A DNA stretch of 64,000 nt from Neptuniibacter sp. CAU 1671. Its GTDB lineage: Bacteria > Pseudomonadota > Gammaproteobacteria > Pseudomonadales > Balneatricaceae. The position numbers and the translations under genes were made by a program. The notes below the pieces were generated by a model. That model did no database searches. It saw only the letters and a program-made list of their open reading frames with translations, and was not told where the DNA came from. Within the stretch, counting starts at the first letter, position 1. Every line of letters begins with the position of its first letter. This document shows, one piece after another, positions 24,413 through 37,000 of the stretch. The stretch is taken from contig NZ_JARHUE010000003.1 of assembly GCF_029222905.1 (NCBI RefSeq), forward strand, positions 186,001-250,000. The letters are read 5' to 3'.

Positions 24413-25004
24413 AATAGGATACTGACCTGATGGCGCGCTGATTGGAGTGTAAATTTACCAGCCTCACCCGCCAGACTCAAAGGTTAGGTCTGTTCAACTG
24501 GTTGCGCCGGACGCTTACCGTCCCCGTGGCTCATCAGGGTAGGATTTCGCGCATTCATTTAGAAGGTGACCTGTATTCAATTCAATCGCTTTTTGCGTGA
24601 AAAAAAACTTTTTTTGGGCTTTGTTTGCGAATCAGTTCCTTGTAATTGTTTTTTATAAAATTTTATGCAAAATGGCTATTTCTTGAGCAGGAAAATTTCC
24701 TGACTCAGACTTTTGCATTTGCGTTATTGTGTCTATGCTTAACAGCCATTAGCACACGCTGAAAAATAAACACTACAAACAACTTTTTTTGAATTTGGTA
24801 TAAACACCGATTCAACCGCTGCTTTACGTTGCAATGATTCCTTCCAGATGACACAGGTCGTTTGAGAAGCAGTACAGGGAAATCATATCTGCAACCTGCC
24901 AGTTACCGGGCTTAGGGATTACGGTAATACGCTGAGATGTCGAGCTTAGGCTCAGGAGATTGGGATTTATTCCCAGGCGGTTGAGGGATTAGGAGACATC
25001 TCAA
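24413..25004. other. 592-base intergenic region upstream of the giant RTX gene
   Basis: No gene is visible here. The middle (about 24590-24830) is very AT-rich with several A and T runs, as expected for an H-NS-type or regulated promoter region. It contains an imperfect inverted repeat at 24684-24707. The last 100 bases form a purine-rich leader (several GGGATT and TTAGG runs) ending in AGGAG at 24991-24995, nine bases before the giant gene's ATG. Divergent promoters for mutS and the giant gene must lie here, but no single sigma-70 match is clear enough to place. Confidence 0.6.
24684..24707. repeat. Imperfect inverted repeat in the giant gene's promoter region
   Basis: TGAG(C)AGGAAA and TTTCCTGACTCA face each other around one A; the arms match over 10 positions with a one-base bulge. 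It could be an operator for a dimeric regulator or a hairpin in the 5' untranslated region. No T-tract follows. Confidence 0.5.
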
Positions 25005-28000
25005 ATGCGTACACGCGCGAGTAATTTCGGCCGTCAACGTACTCTGTTGCGCACGCAGCGCTTAATGCAGTCACAAGATAATCGCCAGTCAGAGCTGCTG
25101 CTTTCATTCTTCCAAAAAAACCGTTCTGGTGCTCACTCCTACCAACTGGAGTCAATGGAGCCAAGGATTCTGTTGTCAGCCGATTTCGGTGCTATCACGG
25201 TTGATGATTATCTTAATGGTGGCGACCCTGCGCTGGCGGGTGAATTTACCGTAGCGCTGGATAGTCACTTCGACACCCTCTTTGACGCGCTTGAGGATTT
25301 AGAGTCCACGCTTGATCTGGATACCAATCTGGATATTGATCTGCCCGCGTTGCTGAAGAGGGACTTGGAGCTGGGTAGCTTTGAAGATCCCAACGGGGAC
25401 GGGAATTATTACAATGACCATGAATCAGTCAATCTGGCTGGTTTGATGGGATTTGCTGCTGAAATATCTGCGCTGGATGGTTTTGATCTTGTTGGCGATA
25501 TTGTAGATGTTAACCTGGCTGAGTTTGACTTCTATGACTTCAACGGTGATGCCGATCTCGATGTTATGGATGTTGTGCAAAGCGCGCTCTATGCTGAATT
25601 TTCCCCGCTGACGGGCGGCGCTAACTTTTCCGATATCGTATCTGGCCTTGATGGATTCAGTACGTCATTTGGTGATTTTACGGTCACCATGAACGCTGAT
25701 AATTTGCTGGTTACACCCGGAACTGTGAATGGTGACGGTGAAGGTGACTACGATGTGACCTTCAATTTCGGTTTTTCACTCTATAAAACGCATACCTTCT
25801 ACTTTGACCTGGGTCGCAGTGCTGATCTGCTGGGTATCTCTTATGGTACCCAGGGTGGTGAAATTTTTGGTGCTGATGCTATTCAGGATGGTGGGATGCC
25901 GACGGTGGATATCACCACCCAATATGCATTCGGCACCACCATTGGTGTCAATCTGGATGTTCAGCTGGTGGATCATGATGGTGATGGCGCTGATGCAGAT
26001 CCAACCCCTGAGCATCTGATTGTAGAGGACCAGAATACATTCCTGACCGGTGAGACCACCTTCTCTACAGGCGTCGTGGCAGACTCAACTCTGGCGGCCT
26101 TTGATCTGAGAATTGGTTTTCTGGATCTCACCAGTGAGGCGACTTCAACTTACGAACTCTCAGCAGAGCATGTCGCAACTCTTGAAGATACAGATGATGG
26201 CAAGATTACATCAGCAGAACTGTCTGGAACTGAGTTCTCTACTGATAATGACCTCACTACCCACACGAATGAAGGCGAACTTGATGTAGAACTGGACATT
26301 ACCGTCGATTCCATAGGTGTCAGTTCATTTGATGATGCCTTCGCCGGGTTAGGTGCCAAAATTCATCTGAGTGGCGACCCGTTTGCAGATTTTATGCAGG
26401 CCGGTGATGGTGGTGACCCAAGAACCTCGCCAATTATCAGTCTCGAAAATTTTGACTTGATTACCCCGTTCATCAATATGACCGGGGATTCTTTCATTAA
26501 TATTCTTGAACAGTTACGCAGTTATCTCACCGCACTCGAAACTGATGCGGATTTGATGGGATATGACTTGCCATTCCTTTCTGAGACATCGCTGCTGGAT
26601 GCGCTTGATTTCACCACTTCCCTTGATGCTCTGATTAACGACTTACAGTATGTGACCACCAAGGCTGGGTCCGAGGTGGAACTACCTAACTTTGCATCGG
26701 TGCAAGAGTTGGCAGAGCTTCTGGATGACAGCTTAGCCGGAACACTGGCCTCACTGTTGCCAACCTATGGCGCTGATCAGATCTTGTCGTTTAGCCTGGC
26801 CTTCACAAATACGGTTGTACTTGATCCGACACTGGATGGCGCGGATAGCGACTTTGATTTTAATTTTAATCTTGGGCCGATCGCTGATATCAATGCGTCC
26901 GGCAGTTTCGCCGGCTCTTCTGAGTTGTCTCTGGATTTTATCCTTGGCATAGATCTCTCTACCCCAACAGAGGTGGCAATAACCTCTACCCAGGCACTGT
27001 TTGCGCTTTACAGTAACTACAACAGTGCGGGTTCCAATCTGATTAACAGCAATGGTCAACTGTCAGGCGATGCTAAATTCCGGCTGAATGTGGCCGGTAA
27101 AGATCCCATATTCGTAACGGTTGCTGCCTCTGATACTGCAGGCAATACGTCTATTGATGACCTGAGAGATGATGTTCAGGATGCGATTGATGCAGCGTAC
27201 GGTGGTGGCGACATTCAGGTTCTGGTTGACCCGGATACTGGCCGGCTGGTGATTACTGTTTCCGCTACAACGGTCAATATCAGTGATGAAGATTCCAGTT
27301 ACGATATCGATGGAGTACTACCCACTCAGATCACTATTCAACAATTGTCTGATGATGCAGCGGGTGATGCCGGTTTTGAGGAACTTGGTTTCTTCGATGG
27401 GCAGATGGCAACATCATCACCACTGCCGGGCAACGGTATTCTGAGTGCTGATGCCAGTTTTACTGTGGTGTTAGATGGTGTTGATACCCTGATTACGGTG
27501 TTGAAGGCCGATACGCTTGATAATACCAGCACCACTGAATTGATCTCTGATATTCAGGAGGCTGTGAATGCCGCCCTTGGAGAAGGGGTGGCCAGTGTTC
27601 AGCCAACTGAGACCAGCACTGGATTGGGATTCAGGTTAGTAGCCAATCCAGAATTGGCTTCTTCATTACAAATCGATGCTGTGAATGATGTGGCACTGAA
27701 AGAACTGGGGCTGCGTGATGCTTTAAGCGGTGCGTTGCTGTCGATCGCCAGTGATTCAGAAGTCATGAAAGATGCCGGGGTTTATTACGATGGTCAGCTT
27801 TCCGATGATGCGCATTTCACGATTGAAGCGCGCAATGGCGCCGGTGTTGTCAGTACCTATGATGTGACGGTAGCAGCTGATGCGAGTAATGCATCCCTGT
27901 TGGATTTGGTGGACGATATCAACGCTGCCATCCCGACATCTGATGTTGTCGCCGGTGTTGAAAATGGCCGTCTGGTTCTGATTGCTGTAAATGCGGCTGA

Positions 28001-31000
28001 TGTTGTTTCCATTCGTATCACCAATGTTGATGAAACGGATGTAGCCTTTACTGAGCTGGGCCTTGAAACCGATATGGCCGCGAGTGTCCGCGGTGACAGC
28101 GTCGCCTTCCTTCAGGATGCCAGTTTTGGAGCAACAATTGGCCTGGCTGCTAATGGCAGTGCCAGTTTGAATGCGGGCTTCCTTGGTTTGGATGCATCTT
28201 TGTCTGGCAGTATGTCTGCAGAACTTGAAGGTAGCTTTGTAACCTCAGAATTGTCGGGTCGTGATGTTACACGTATTGGCGATCTGCTTGCCTCCACGGC
28301 CAACCTGTCTGATCTGGTCGACCTGTCACTGACAGGTGATGCTGACCTGAGTTTTTCAGGGCTATCCATTAGTGGGGCCGGCGGTGTACTCAGTGATATG
28401 CAATCTTATCTGGATACCCTGACGGATACGGAAATTCAGATTGGCATTGATGATATTTTTGCCCTTCGTGATCAAGGCTTTAGTTTTCAATCTCAGATTG
28501 ATGGCTCTCCGCTTGGCGGAAATCTGAGCGATCCAACTGTGATCGTTAATCTCCTTAATTTTGGCGAGCTGCAGTACTTCAGTGAATTCAATTTTGGTGA
28601 TGTGCTCAATGTCTTTGATGATGCTCTGGGCTTCCTCGAACAGCTGGTTGAAATAGATTTCCTTGGAGAATCGCTGCCCTTTGTCGGTCTGAATCTGGCC
28701 GCTACACTGGATTTTGTCGGCGGTCTGGCGGATGTCATTCAGGAGATGATCAGTTCAGAAGCCATCAATATTCAGGAGCTGGTCGGTGTTCTGAATGATG
28801 CAATCGCTCAGGTTGCAGGCAGCATTGATCTTACCTACGAGGTCAACAGCCCCGGTTTACTGGGTTTTGATATCGATTTCAGCCGTGCTGCGGATGTGTT
28901 CCTACCGGTGAATATTGATCTGGGCGAACTTGGTATCCCCGATATCGCCAATCTGGTTGGTAACGCAAATATAGGTGCCAGCTTTGCGGCTGATCTGGGA
29001 CTGTCTTTCGGGGTGGATGTCAGCAGTATTGGGTCCAGTAATCTCGTATACATTTTTCCGGATGAAACAGGCATCTCTCTTTCAGGCGGTGGCTTTGCCG
29101 AAGATGTGAGTTTCCTGGCCAGTATTGGTCCTCTGGCAGCAGCCATTCAGGGCGGTTCACTGGATCTGGATCTTGACCTCGATATTGCGCTGCCGGGTTT
29201 TGCAGATGGTTACGCCAATAAGTTTGACCTGACGGTTGGCAATGTCGCTGATTTGCTCAGTGACATCCTTGCTGCCCCCGGTGATCTGTTTGATCTGAAC
29301 TTCAACTTCGATGCGGTATTACCGGTCTTTGCGCAACTGGGAGGCTCGTCTCAATTCCTCGGTAATCTGGATTTTGTAGCAACCCTCACCAATCTGCTGG
29401 ACGGTTTGCAATTCCCGGAAATCTCATTACCTAACTTTGGGCTGATCGATTTCAGCGATATAGGTCTGTTGGATACCATCCAGATCTTTGTCGAAGGTTT
29501 TGATCTGGTACTCGGAACCATTGGCGATTTGTTCTCCGGCGAGCTCTTCGGTCTTGATGGAATCAGTGATATTCCATTCCTTGGGGAGGCGCTGGATGCT
29601 GCAGATGATTTTATTGAAGATATTCGCAGCGCGGTTATCCAGCCATTACTTGAACTGATTGATGGCACACCAGCTTTTCTGGCTGATGTGTTTGAGCAAC
29701 TGCAAGACCTTATTTTCAATGCATTTAATCCACTGGACTTCCTACCGGATGCGATTGCGAATGCCGATGACATTATCTTTGAATTCTTTAATGAATCAGG
29801 CGATCTGATCGGTACCCTTACCGATGCGTTTGTCGGCCTGGGCGAAGCGGCAGGTAACACGCTTGCTGAAGCACTCGAACTGGCCCATGGCTTTGAGTTA
29901 GCACTCGACTTGGGTGGTGAGTACTCCTACAACTTTGGCGAAGTTGACCTTGGTCTGCCGGTTCTCAATCTGGGACTGGATGTAGATGGCGGATTTGATG
30001 CGGCCTTTGCCTGGTCGCTGTTTATGGGATTGGGTGTCAATCTCAATGATGGTTTCTACTTTAAGCTCAAAGAGGGTGGCGCTGAAGAGATTTCGTTGGA
30101 TCTCAGCCTGTCCCTGCCGGATTCTCTTACTGCAAACCTGGGCTTCCTGGCCGCTTCTGTTACGAATAATAACGCGGGAGACTATAAGGACTTCTTCGCG
30201 CATTTTGCGGCTGATCTGGATAATGGTCTGGAAGATAAACTGACCTTTGGCGATCTGCCAAGCGCAGAGTTGAGTCTGGATTTTGCAGCACGGGCAGACT
30301 TAGATCTGGATTTTGATCTGGGCTTCTCAGATGACATTGATCTTGGCGCAGGGTTGGGTGCGCTTGGTTCCCTGTTCCCAAGTTTGGGAGCAGGTATCGA
30401 GCTGGAATGGGGCTTCGGTAATCAGGACGCATTTGATCATCTTGCTGAGTTTGCTACAGCCCTTCCTGAAAATGTCTTGGTCATCATTGACGACATTACA
30501 CTAAACGTCGGTTCCTTCCTGTCAGATGTATTATCGCCGGTTATTGATGTTATTCAGACCATTGTGGGTCCTTTCCAGCCCCTCATCGATGTACTGACCG
30601 CGCCAATTCCGGTGATTTCCGACCTTGCGGGTGAAGACATTTCCCTGCTGGATATTGCGGCTAAGTTTGGTTACCTGAATCAGGGCCTCGTTGATGCACT
30701 GACATTTATCAGCGATCTATATGATGCCATCGGAGGGCTGACCCTCTCCGACTCGGGGCTGGAAGTTGATATTGGCAGTCTGTTGGGAATCGACTCGCTG
30801 GTACTCGGTGGTGACGGTGGCGTCGACCTGACAGATGCCAGTGTGGCTTCCCAGATACAGAATCCTACAGAAGGCTTCCTGACTGTATTGGGCAGTCTTG
30901 GCAGCCAGTTTGGTGAATTAGGCACTTTGCTGGATGGTGTAGGTGGCATTGTTTCAGATGTCATTGGTGCCGCTGATTTGGGTGGCATGGATTCGAGTCA

Positions 31001-34000
31001 CCTGACCGGTAATGGCTTGATATTCCCATTCCTTGAAGATCCTACCCAAATTATTGGTCTGTTGTTTGGCCGTGATATGACCCTCATTACTTTGGATCTG
31101 GCACCGCTGGAATTTGGTTTTGAGTACAAACAGTTCTTCAGCATCTGGGGGCCAATCGGCGTATCTCTTGGCGGCGGTATCAACTTCCTCGCCGATTTTG
31201 ATTTCGGCTACGACACCCTGGGTATCCGCACCTTTGCTGAAAACGACTTCAGTAATCCATTAGATCTGTTTGAAGGCTTCTTTATTTACGATGATAGTCC
31301 TGCATTGCCGGGCGTCGATACCCCTGAGCTGGTGCTGTCAGGTGAGATCACTGCTGCACTGGCCATCAATATTGGTATAGCTGAAGCAGGTGTTGGTGGG
31401 GGTATTTTTGCCACAGCAACGGCTGATCTGAATGATCCGAATGATGATTTTAAAATGCGTCCTTCGGAAATTTTCTCCTACATATACGACACAACATCCG
31501 GGGAGATTACCTGGGATACGATCATCTGTATTTTTGACTACACCGTTGAAATTACAGCTGAATTGTTTGTGTATGTAGAGGCACTGTGGGGGCTGTTTGA
31601 GAAGTCGTGGACTTTTGGCTCAGCAGACCTGCTAACACTTGAATACAGCTGTGATCCGCCGGGCATCCTCGCTACTGATTTGGGTGACGGCACCCTGCGT
31701 CTGAATATGGGTGAGTACGCATCTGAGCGTATTCACGGCACCACTGATGACGTCGATGAGCAGTTTACTGTTTATCTGGATGGCAATAATGTCATGGTAT
31801 CCGCGGTGATTGATGGTGTCAGTTATGGACCGCAGAACTACGGCAGTAAAGATAAATACGACCATATTCTGGGTCATGCGGGCCTGGGAAATGACAGTAT
31901 TGATTTGTCGGGTATGACCGCGGGTTCTTATCTCACATCGGACCTCACAGGTGGCCAGGGTGACGATATTATCATCGGTGGCGCAGGTAAGGATGTCATC
32001 TACGGCGACAGTGGTTTGGATCAACTGCTGGGCGGCGATAATGACGACTACATCGATGGTGGAGCGGGTGCAGACAAAATTGATGGCGGCGCTGGTCAGG
32101 ATATCATTCATGGTCGTTTAGATGACGATATCATCCTGGGTGGTAGCGGCGCCGATATTATCTTCGGTGAGGAAGGTGATGACATCATCAGTGCTGGTGC
32201 TGGCGATGACCGCGTCTGGGGCGGTGTCGGAATCGACTGGATAGCCGGTGGTGCTGATGATGATATTTTGCAAGGCGAGCTTGGCGATGACCTGATCTGG
32301 GGTGATTTTGATTTCGATATTGACAGCGACTTTGTCGTAGCGATGACGGGTATGCTGCCTGATCTTATTAACGGTTCTAACACCGGTAATGACTGGATCA
32401 GTGGTGGTGGCGGTTCCGACAGTATCTCCGGTGATAAAGGTGATGATCTAATTTGGGGTGATTCAGGCTTCGCTGTTGCTGTCGATGGAATGACCGTTCT
32501 CACTGCGGCTGGCCAGCCTGTTCTGGCCTCTGCTCCATTCAATACTTCAGGCCATGACGTGATCTCCGGTGGTGCCGGTAATGACACGATTTATGGTGAA
32601 GATGGTAATGATGTTATACGCGGTGACCTGGATGATGATCTGACCAACCCGGATGATCGTTTTGAGGCCGGACTGGGCTCTGCTACCGGGGACGATATTC
32701 TGTTTGGTGGCCGTGGAGCTGATTCCATTTTCGGTAACGGCGGCAATGACGAAATATACGGCGGAGCGAACGGGGACTTCCTGTTTGGTAATGACGGTAA
32801 CGATACCATCGAGGGCGCTGCGGGCCGGGATGTTATCTTCGGGGATGACGGGGAAGTGGAAATCTTCGAAGCCGGTGATGCTATTCTGCCTTCAGGTGTA
32901 TATGCCTCCTCAACCTTTGACCCCAAACGTCTTGCAACCAAAAATGCCGCTACCTCCAGCGGTAATGACATCATCGACGGGGGTGTTGATGATGACTTTA
33001 TCTTCGGCGGTGACGGTCTGGACACCATCGGTGGTGACGATGGTGCCGATCTGATCTTTGGTGACAACGGCCAAGCGCTGTTTGAATTCCACAGCAGTAT
33101 TGGTATCTCTCTCTTTACCTTTGCTGCATCAACAGATCATGCCTATGGCGATGACGACATTATTTATGGTGATTTAGGTAAAGACATCATCATCGGTGGT
33201 GCTGGCAACGATCAGATCTTTGGCGATCGTGATGGTGATAGCCAGAGTGACGACATTATCGCGGGTGATCACGTTGAACTGACCCGTGAACTGGTAGTGG
33301 CTGATCTGAATGCGACTCTGGCGACGCTGACAGCGACTGATGCCAACGAAACCTATGCCGGTAATGATCTGATTGATGCCGGTGGTGGTGACGATATTAT
33401 CTTTGCCGGCCCCGGTGATGATCAGGCAACCGGTGGCGATGGCGCTGATGTCATCGTTGGCGATAACGGGGAGCTGGCGTTCAATGTGGCGAGCGGTATT
33501 GATGGTGGCGATGACGACATCTATACCCTTGATTTTGTGCGTACCACAGCATTTTCTCTCACAGGTGATGACTGGCTGTCCGGTGGCGCAGCCGAAGACA
33601 TCATTATCGGTGGTGGAGGTGAAGATAACCTCTATGGCGATGACATCTTTACCCTGAATCTGGGTGGTGATCCAACCGATATTTCTGGTATTTCTGATGA
33701 TTCGGCTGGCGCCGATATTCTGATCGGCGACCAGGGTGAAGTGATTCTGACTTTGGGTTTGAAACGCGAAGTCCGCTCAACCGACACTGATAACCTGGAT
33801 GGCGATAACGACAACATCTTCGGTAACCAGCATGATGATGTACTGATTGGTGGGGTAAACGGTAACCCTTCACCCGACTATCTCTATGGTAATGACGGCG
33901 ATGACATCATCCTCGGTGACGAAGGTGAAGTGATCTACACCGCGGATTACACTGACGAACCGGTACGTGTCCGTATCGAAACCACTGACTTTAATCTGGG

Positions 34001-37000
34001 CCATGACGACTACATCTTCGGTAATGGTGGTAATGACCTGGTGTTCGGTGGCACAGGTGCTGATGTCGTTCAGGGTGATAACGACGCTACCGCGGCAGAA
34101 CCTGTAGAGGTTGCGCCCGGCCATGATGTGCTCTTTGGTGATCAGGGTCAGGTTAATTACACCAACGGCCTGATTGATACCATTGTGGGTACAGATACCG
34201 CAGCGATTGATGGCGGCGATGACCATATTCAGGGCGATGACGGTAATGACGTGATTGTCGGTGGTGTTGGTGCTGATCGTCTGGTGGGTGACTCCGAAAC
34301 GCTGGCTGGTGTATCTGGACTGGGTGAATACGATGATGTGATTCTCGGTGATGTGGGTACTGTGTATTACAACGGCCCAGGTACTGATGATGCGGATCCT
34401 TTAACCATCGACGAAGTACGCACCACGAAGTTTGCCCTTGGGGATGACGATACCATCCTCGGTGGTGCAGGTTCAGATGTTGTGATGGGTGGTACAGGAA
34501 ATGACACCATCATTGGTGACAATCTGGATACCTTTACTGGTGATGTACCAAACGGCGATTACGAGACTCTGCAGACCAATCCGGGTGATGACATCCTGCT
34601 GGGCGACCAGGGCTTTGCGACCTGGGCGAATGAAGAACGTGTTGAGATTTCAAGCGCTGATATACAGGAAGCCGACGGTGGCTCTGACTACATTCAGGGT
34701 AATGACGGTGCGGATATCATCATTGGTGGTGTTGCCGGTGATCGCCTGATTGGTGAGGCTGAGACTCTGGCATTGGCAGGCAGTACTGGCAGTTTCGACG
34801 ACATCATTCTCGGTGATGAAGGGCGAGTGCTCTATACCCTGGATCTCTCCAATAATGCGGTTCTGGATTGTGTTGAAACTGATGTGAACGGTGCTTCTGC
34901 CGATGCGAGTGCCGTGCTGGGTGGTGATGACATTATACTGGCAGGTGCTGGCGCAGATACTGCGTTAGGCGGCAGCGGTGCTGATACCATTATCGGGGAT
35001 AATTTGTCCGATAATCCTGGCGACCTCAGTGAGGTGTATTCAGTAGTTCAAACTAATTTTGGCCGCGATACACTCATCGGTGACCAAGGTAAACTGGATT
35101 ACGAAACCGGCCTGCTGGCCTCTGTAACCACAACAGATACAGTGGATGCCGATGGCGGCGTTGACTTTATCGCAGGTAATGATGATGCCGATATTATCCT
35201 GGGTGGTGTCGCAGGCGACACCTTGTATGGTGAAGCTGAAAATACATCCCGGGTTGAAGGCTCAGCCGCTTCATACGATGACATCATTCTGGGTGACGAA
35301 GGTACCCTGGAATATAACGGCCTGGATGCGGACTATAACACACTGGATCTAATCGCTACCCACTCGCCTGCCTTGGGTGGAGCAGATACCATTTTTGCCA
35401 ATCGTGGTAATGACCGTGTCTTCGGTGGTGCTGCCGGTGATGAAATCCATGGTGACGTTTACTACAACGGCGGTACATGGCAAGCCACTGATGGCAATCT
35501 GGTCGAAGGCATGCAGGACTGGCTGGTCGGTGACAATGGCTCCTTTAGCTACACCAACGGCATGCCGCTGGTGCTGACCTCTACTGATACCGCTGTTGGT
35601 GGTGACGATACCATTCATGGGGATAACGACAACGATGCCATCATCGGTGGTATCGGGGGTGACACCCTGTACGGTGAAACCCAACTGGACAGCCTGAACC
35701 TGATGCCGGGTGAAGCCGGTGATGACACCCTGTTGGGTGACAATGCTCGCTTTGACTGGGCGCTGGCTGAGGACAGTGTAGAAGGTCGTGCGGAACTCGG
35801 TACCTTTGCGCTGGACCCAAGCCAAACCACACTGGATCGCATTATGACCATTGCGCCGACAGATGGTGGCAATGATGTGATGTTTGGTAACGGTGGCGAC
35901 GACCTGATGATGGGTGGTACCGGTGCTGACCTGATGTGGGGCGACAGTGGCGATGGCGTTACTGAAGCCGGTGATTTTGGCGGCGGTGCAGGTGTTGATG
36001 GTGCCGATGGTAAAGACCTGCTCTTTGGGGATCACGGCAAGGTGTATCCGTCTATCGCGGCCACTAACCCGGACTTCGTAAACAATGACTTCTTCGCGAT
36101 CGATACGGCGTTTGCCGATGATGGTGGCGATGATGTGATGTTTGGTAATGGCAACGATGACATTCTGCAGGGTCAGCAGGGCGATGATGTGATCTTTGGC
36201 GGCACAGGTGATGACGACCTGATCGGTGGTCATAACGTACTCGACGGTATTGACGAACAAGACGCACTGAGCGCAGCAGATTATGACTTTGCTGACGGAC
36301 AGGCCCTGTCTGCCTGGAATCCAGCAGATTATGATGACCTGAACGACGTCCTGGATGCCAGTGACGGCAATGATGTGGTTGCCGGTGATAATGCCATTAT
36401 CATTCGCCAGAGTGGAGATGCGTTCACTAGCCCACGCTTCCGCTTTGTCGGTGAATCGGGCCTGATGTACACCCTGAATCAGGTGGATGTAGGTGCCGAA
36501 ATTGGTGCCACCATGCTGGTGGATGAATCCTTCTCCGCCAACGTCACAGCCGATTCACAGGATAATCCTGACCACGATGCAGGCAGGGATATCACTCTGC
36601 TGAACCATTCCGCTGAAATTGAGGCCGCTGCAGTTGCTTCGCCTTCTACTCCGCATGTGTTTGGTAATGATGTGATTGCTGGTGGTGCGGATGATGATGA
36701 GCTGTTCGGCCAGCTGGGCGACGACATCATGCAGGGTGATGGTTATGTCGAGCTGGATACAGCGCTGGGCGCCTACAACCCCAACTTTGATCAGAATCCT
36801 TCCTATGCGCTGGGTGTACAGGCAGTGAAAACTGACCTGTTAGCAACCAATCTGGGCTTCTATCTGGTAGAAGATGCCGTGAATGACGGTGACGACTACA
36901 TGGAAGGCAACGGCGGTAATGACCGCATGTATGGCGGCCTGGGTCAGGATGACATGATCGGCGGCAGCTCTAACCTCTTTGGTCTGGATGGCGCGGCCAA

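Noticed and set aside
24413-25004. c-di-GMP (GEMM) riboswitch ahead of the giant gene
   Set aside because: I looked for the conserved GEMM core and tetraloop-receptor arrangement and did not find it; the purine-rich leader alone is not enough.
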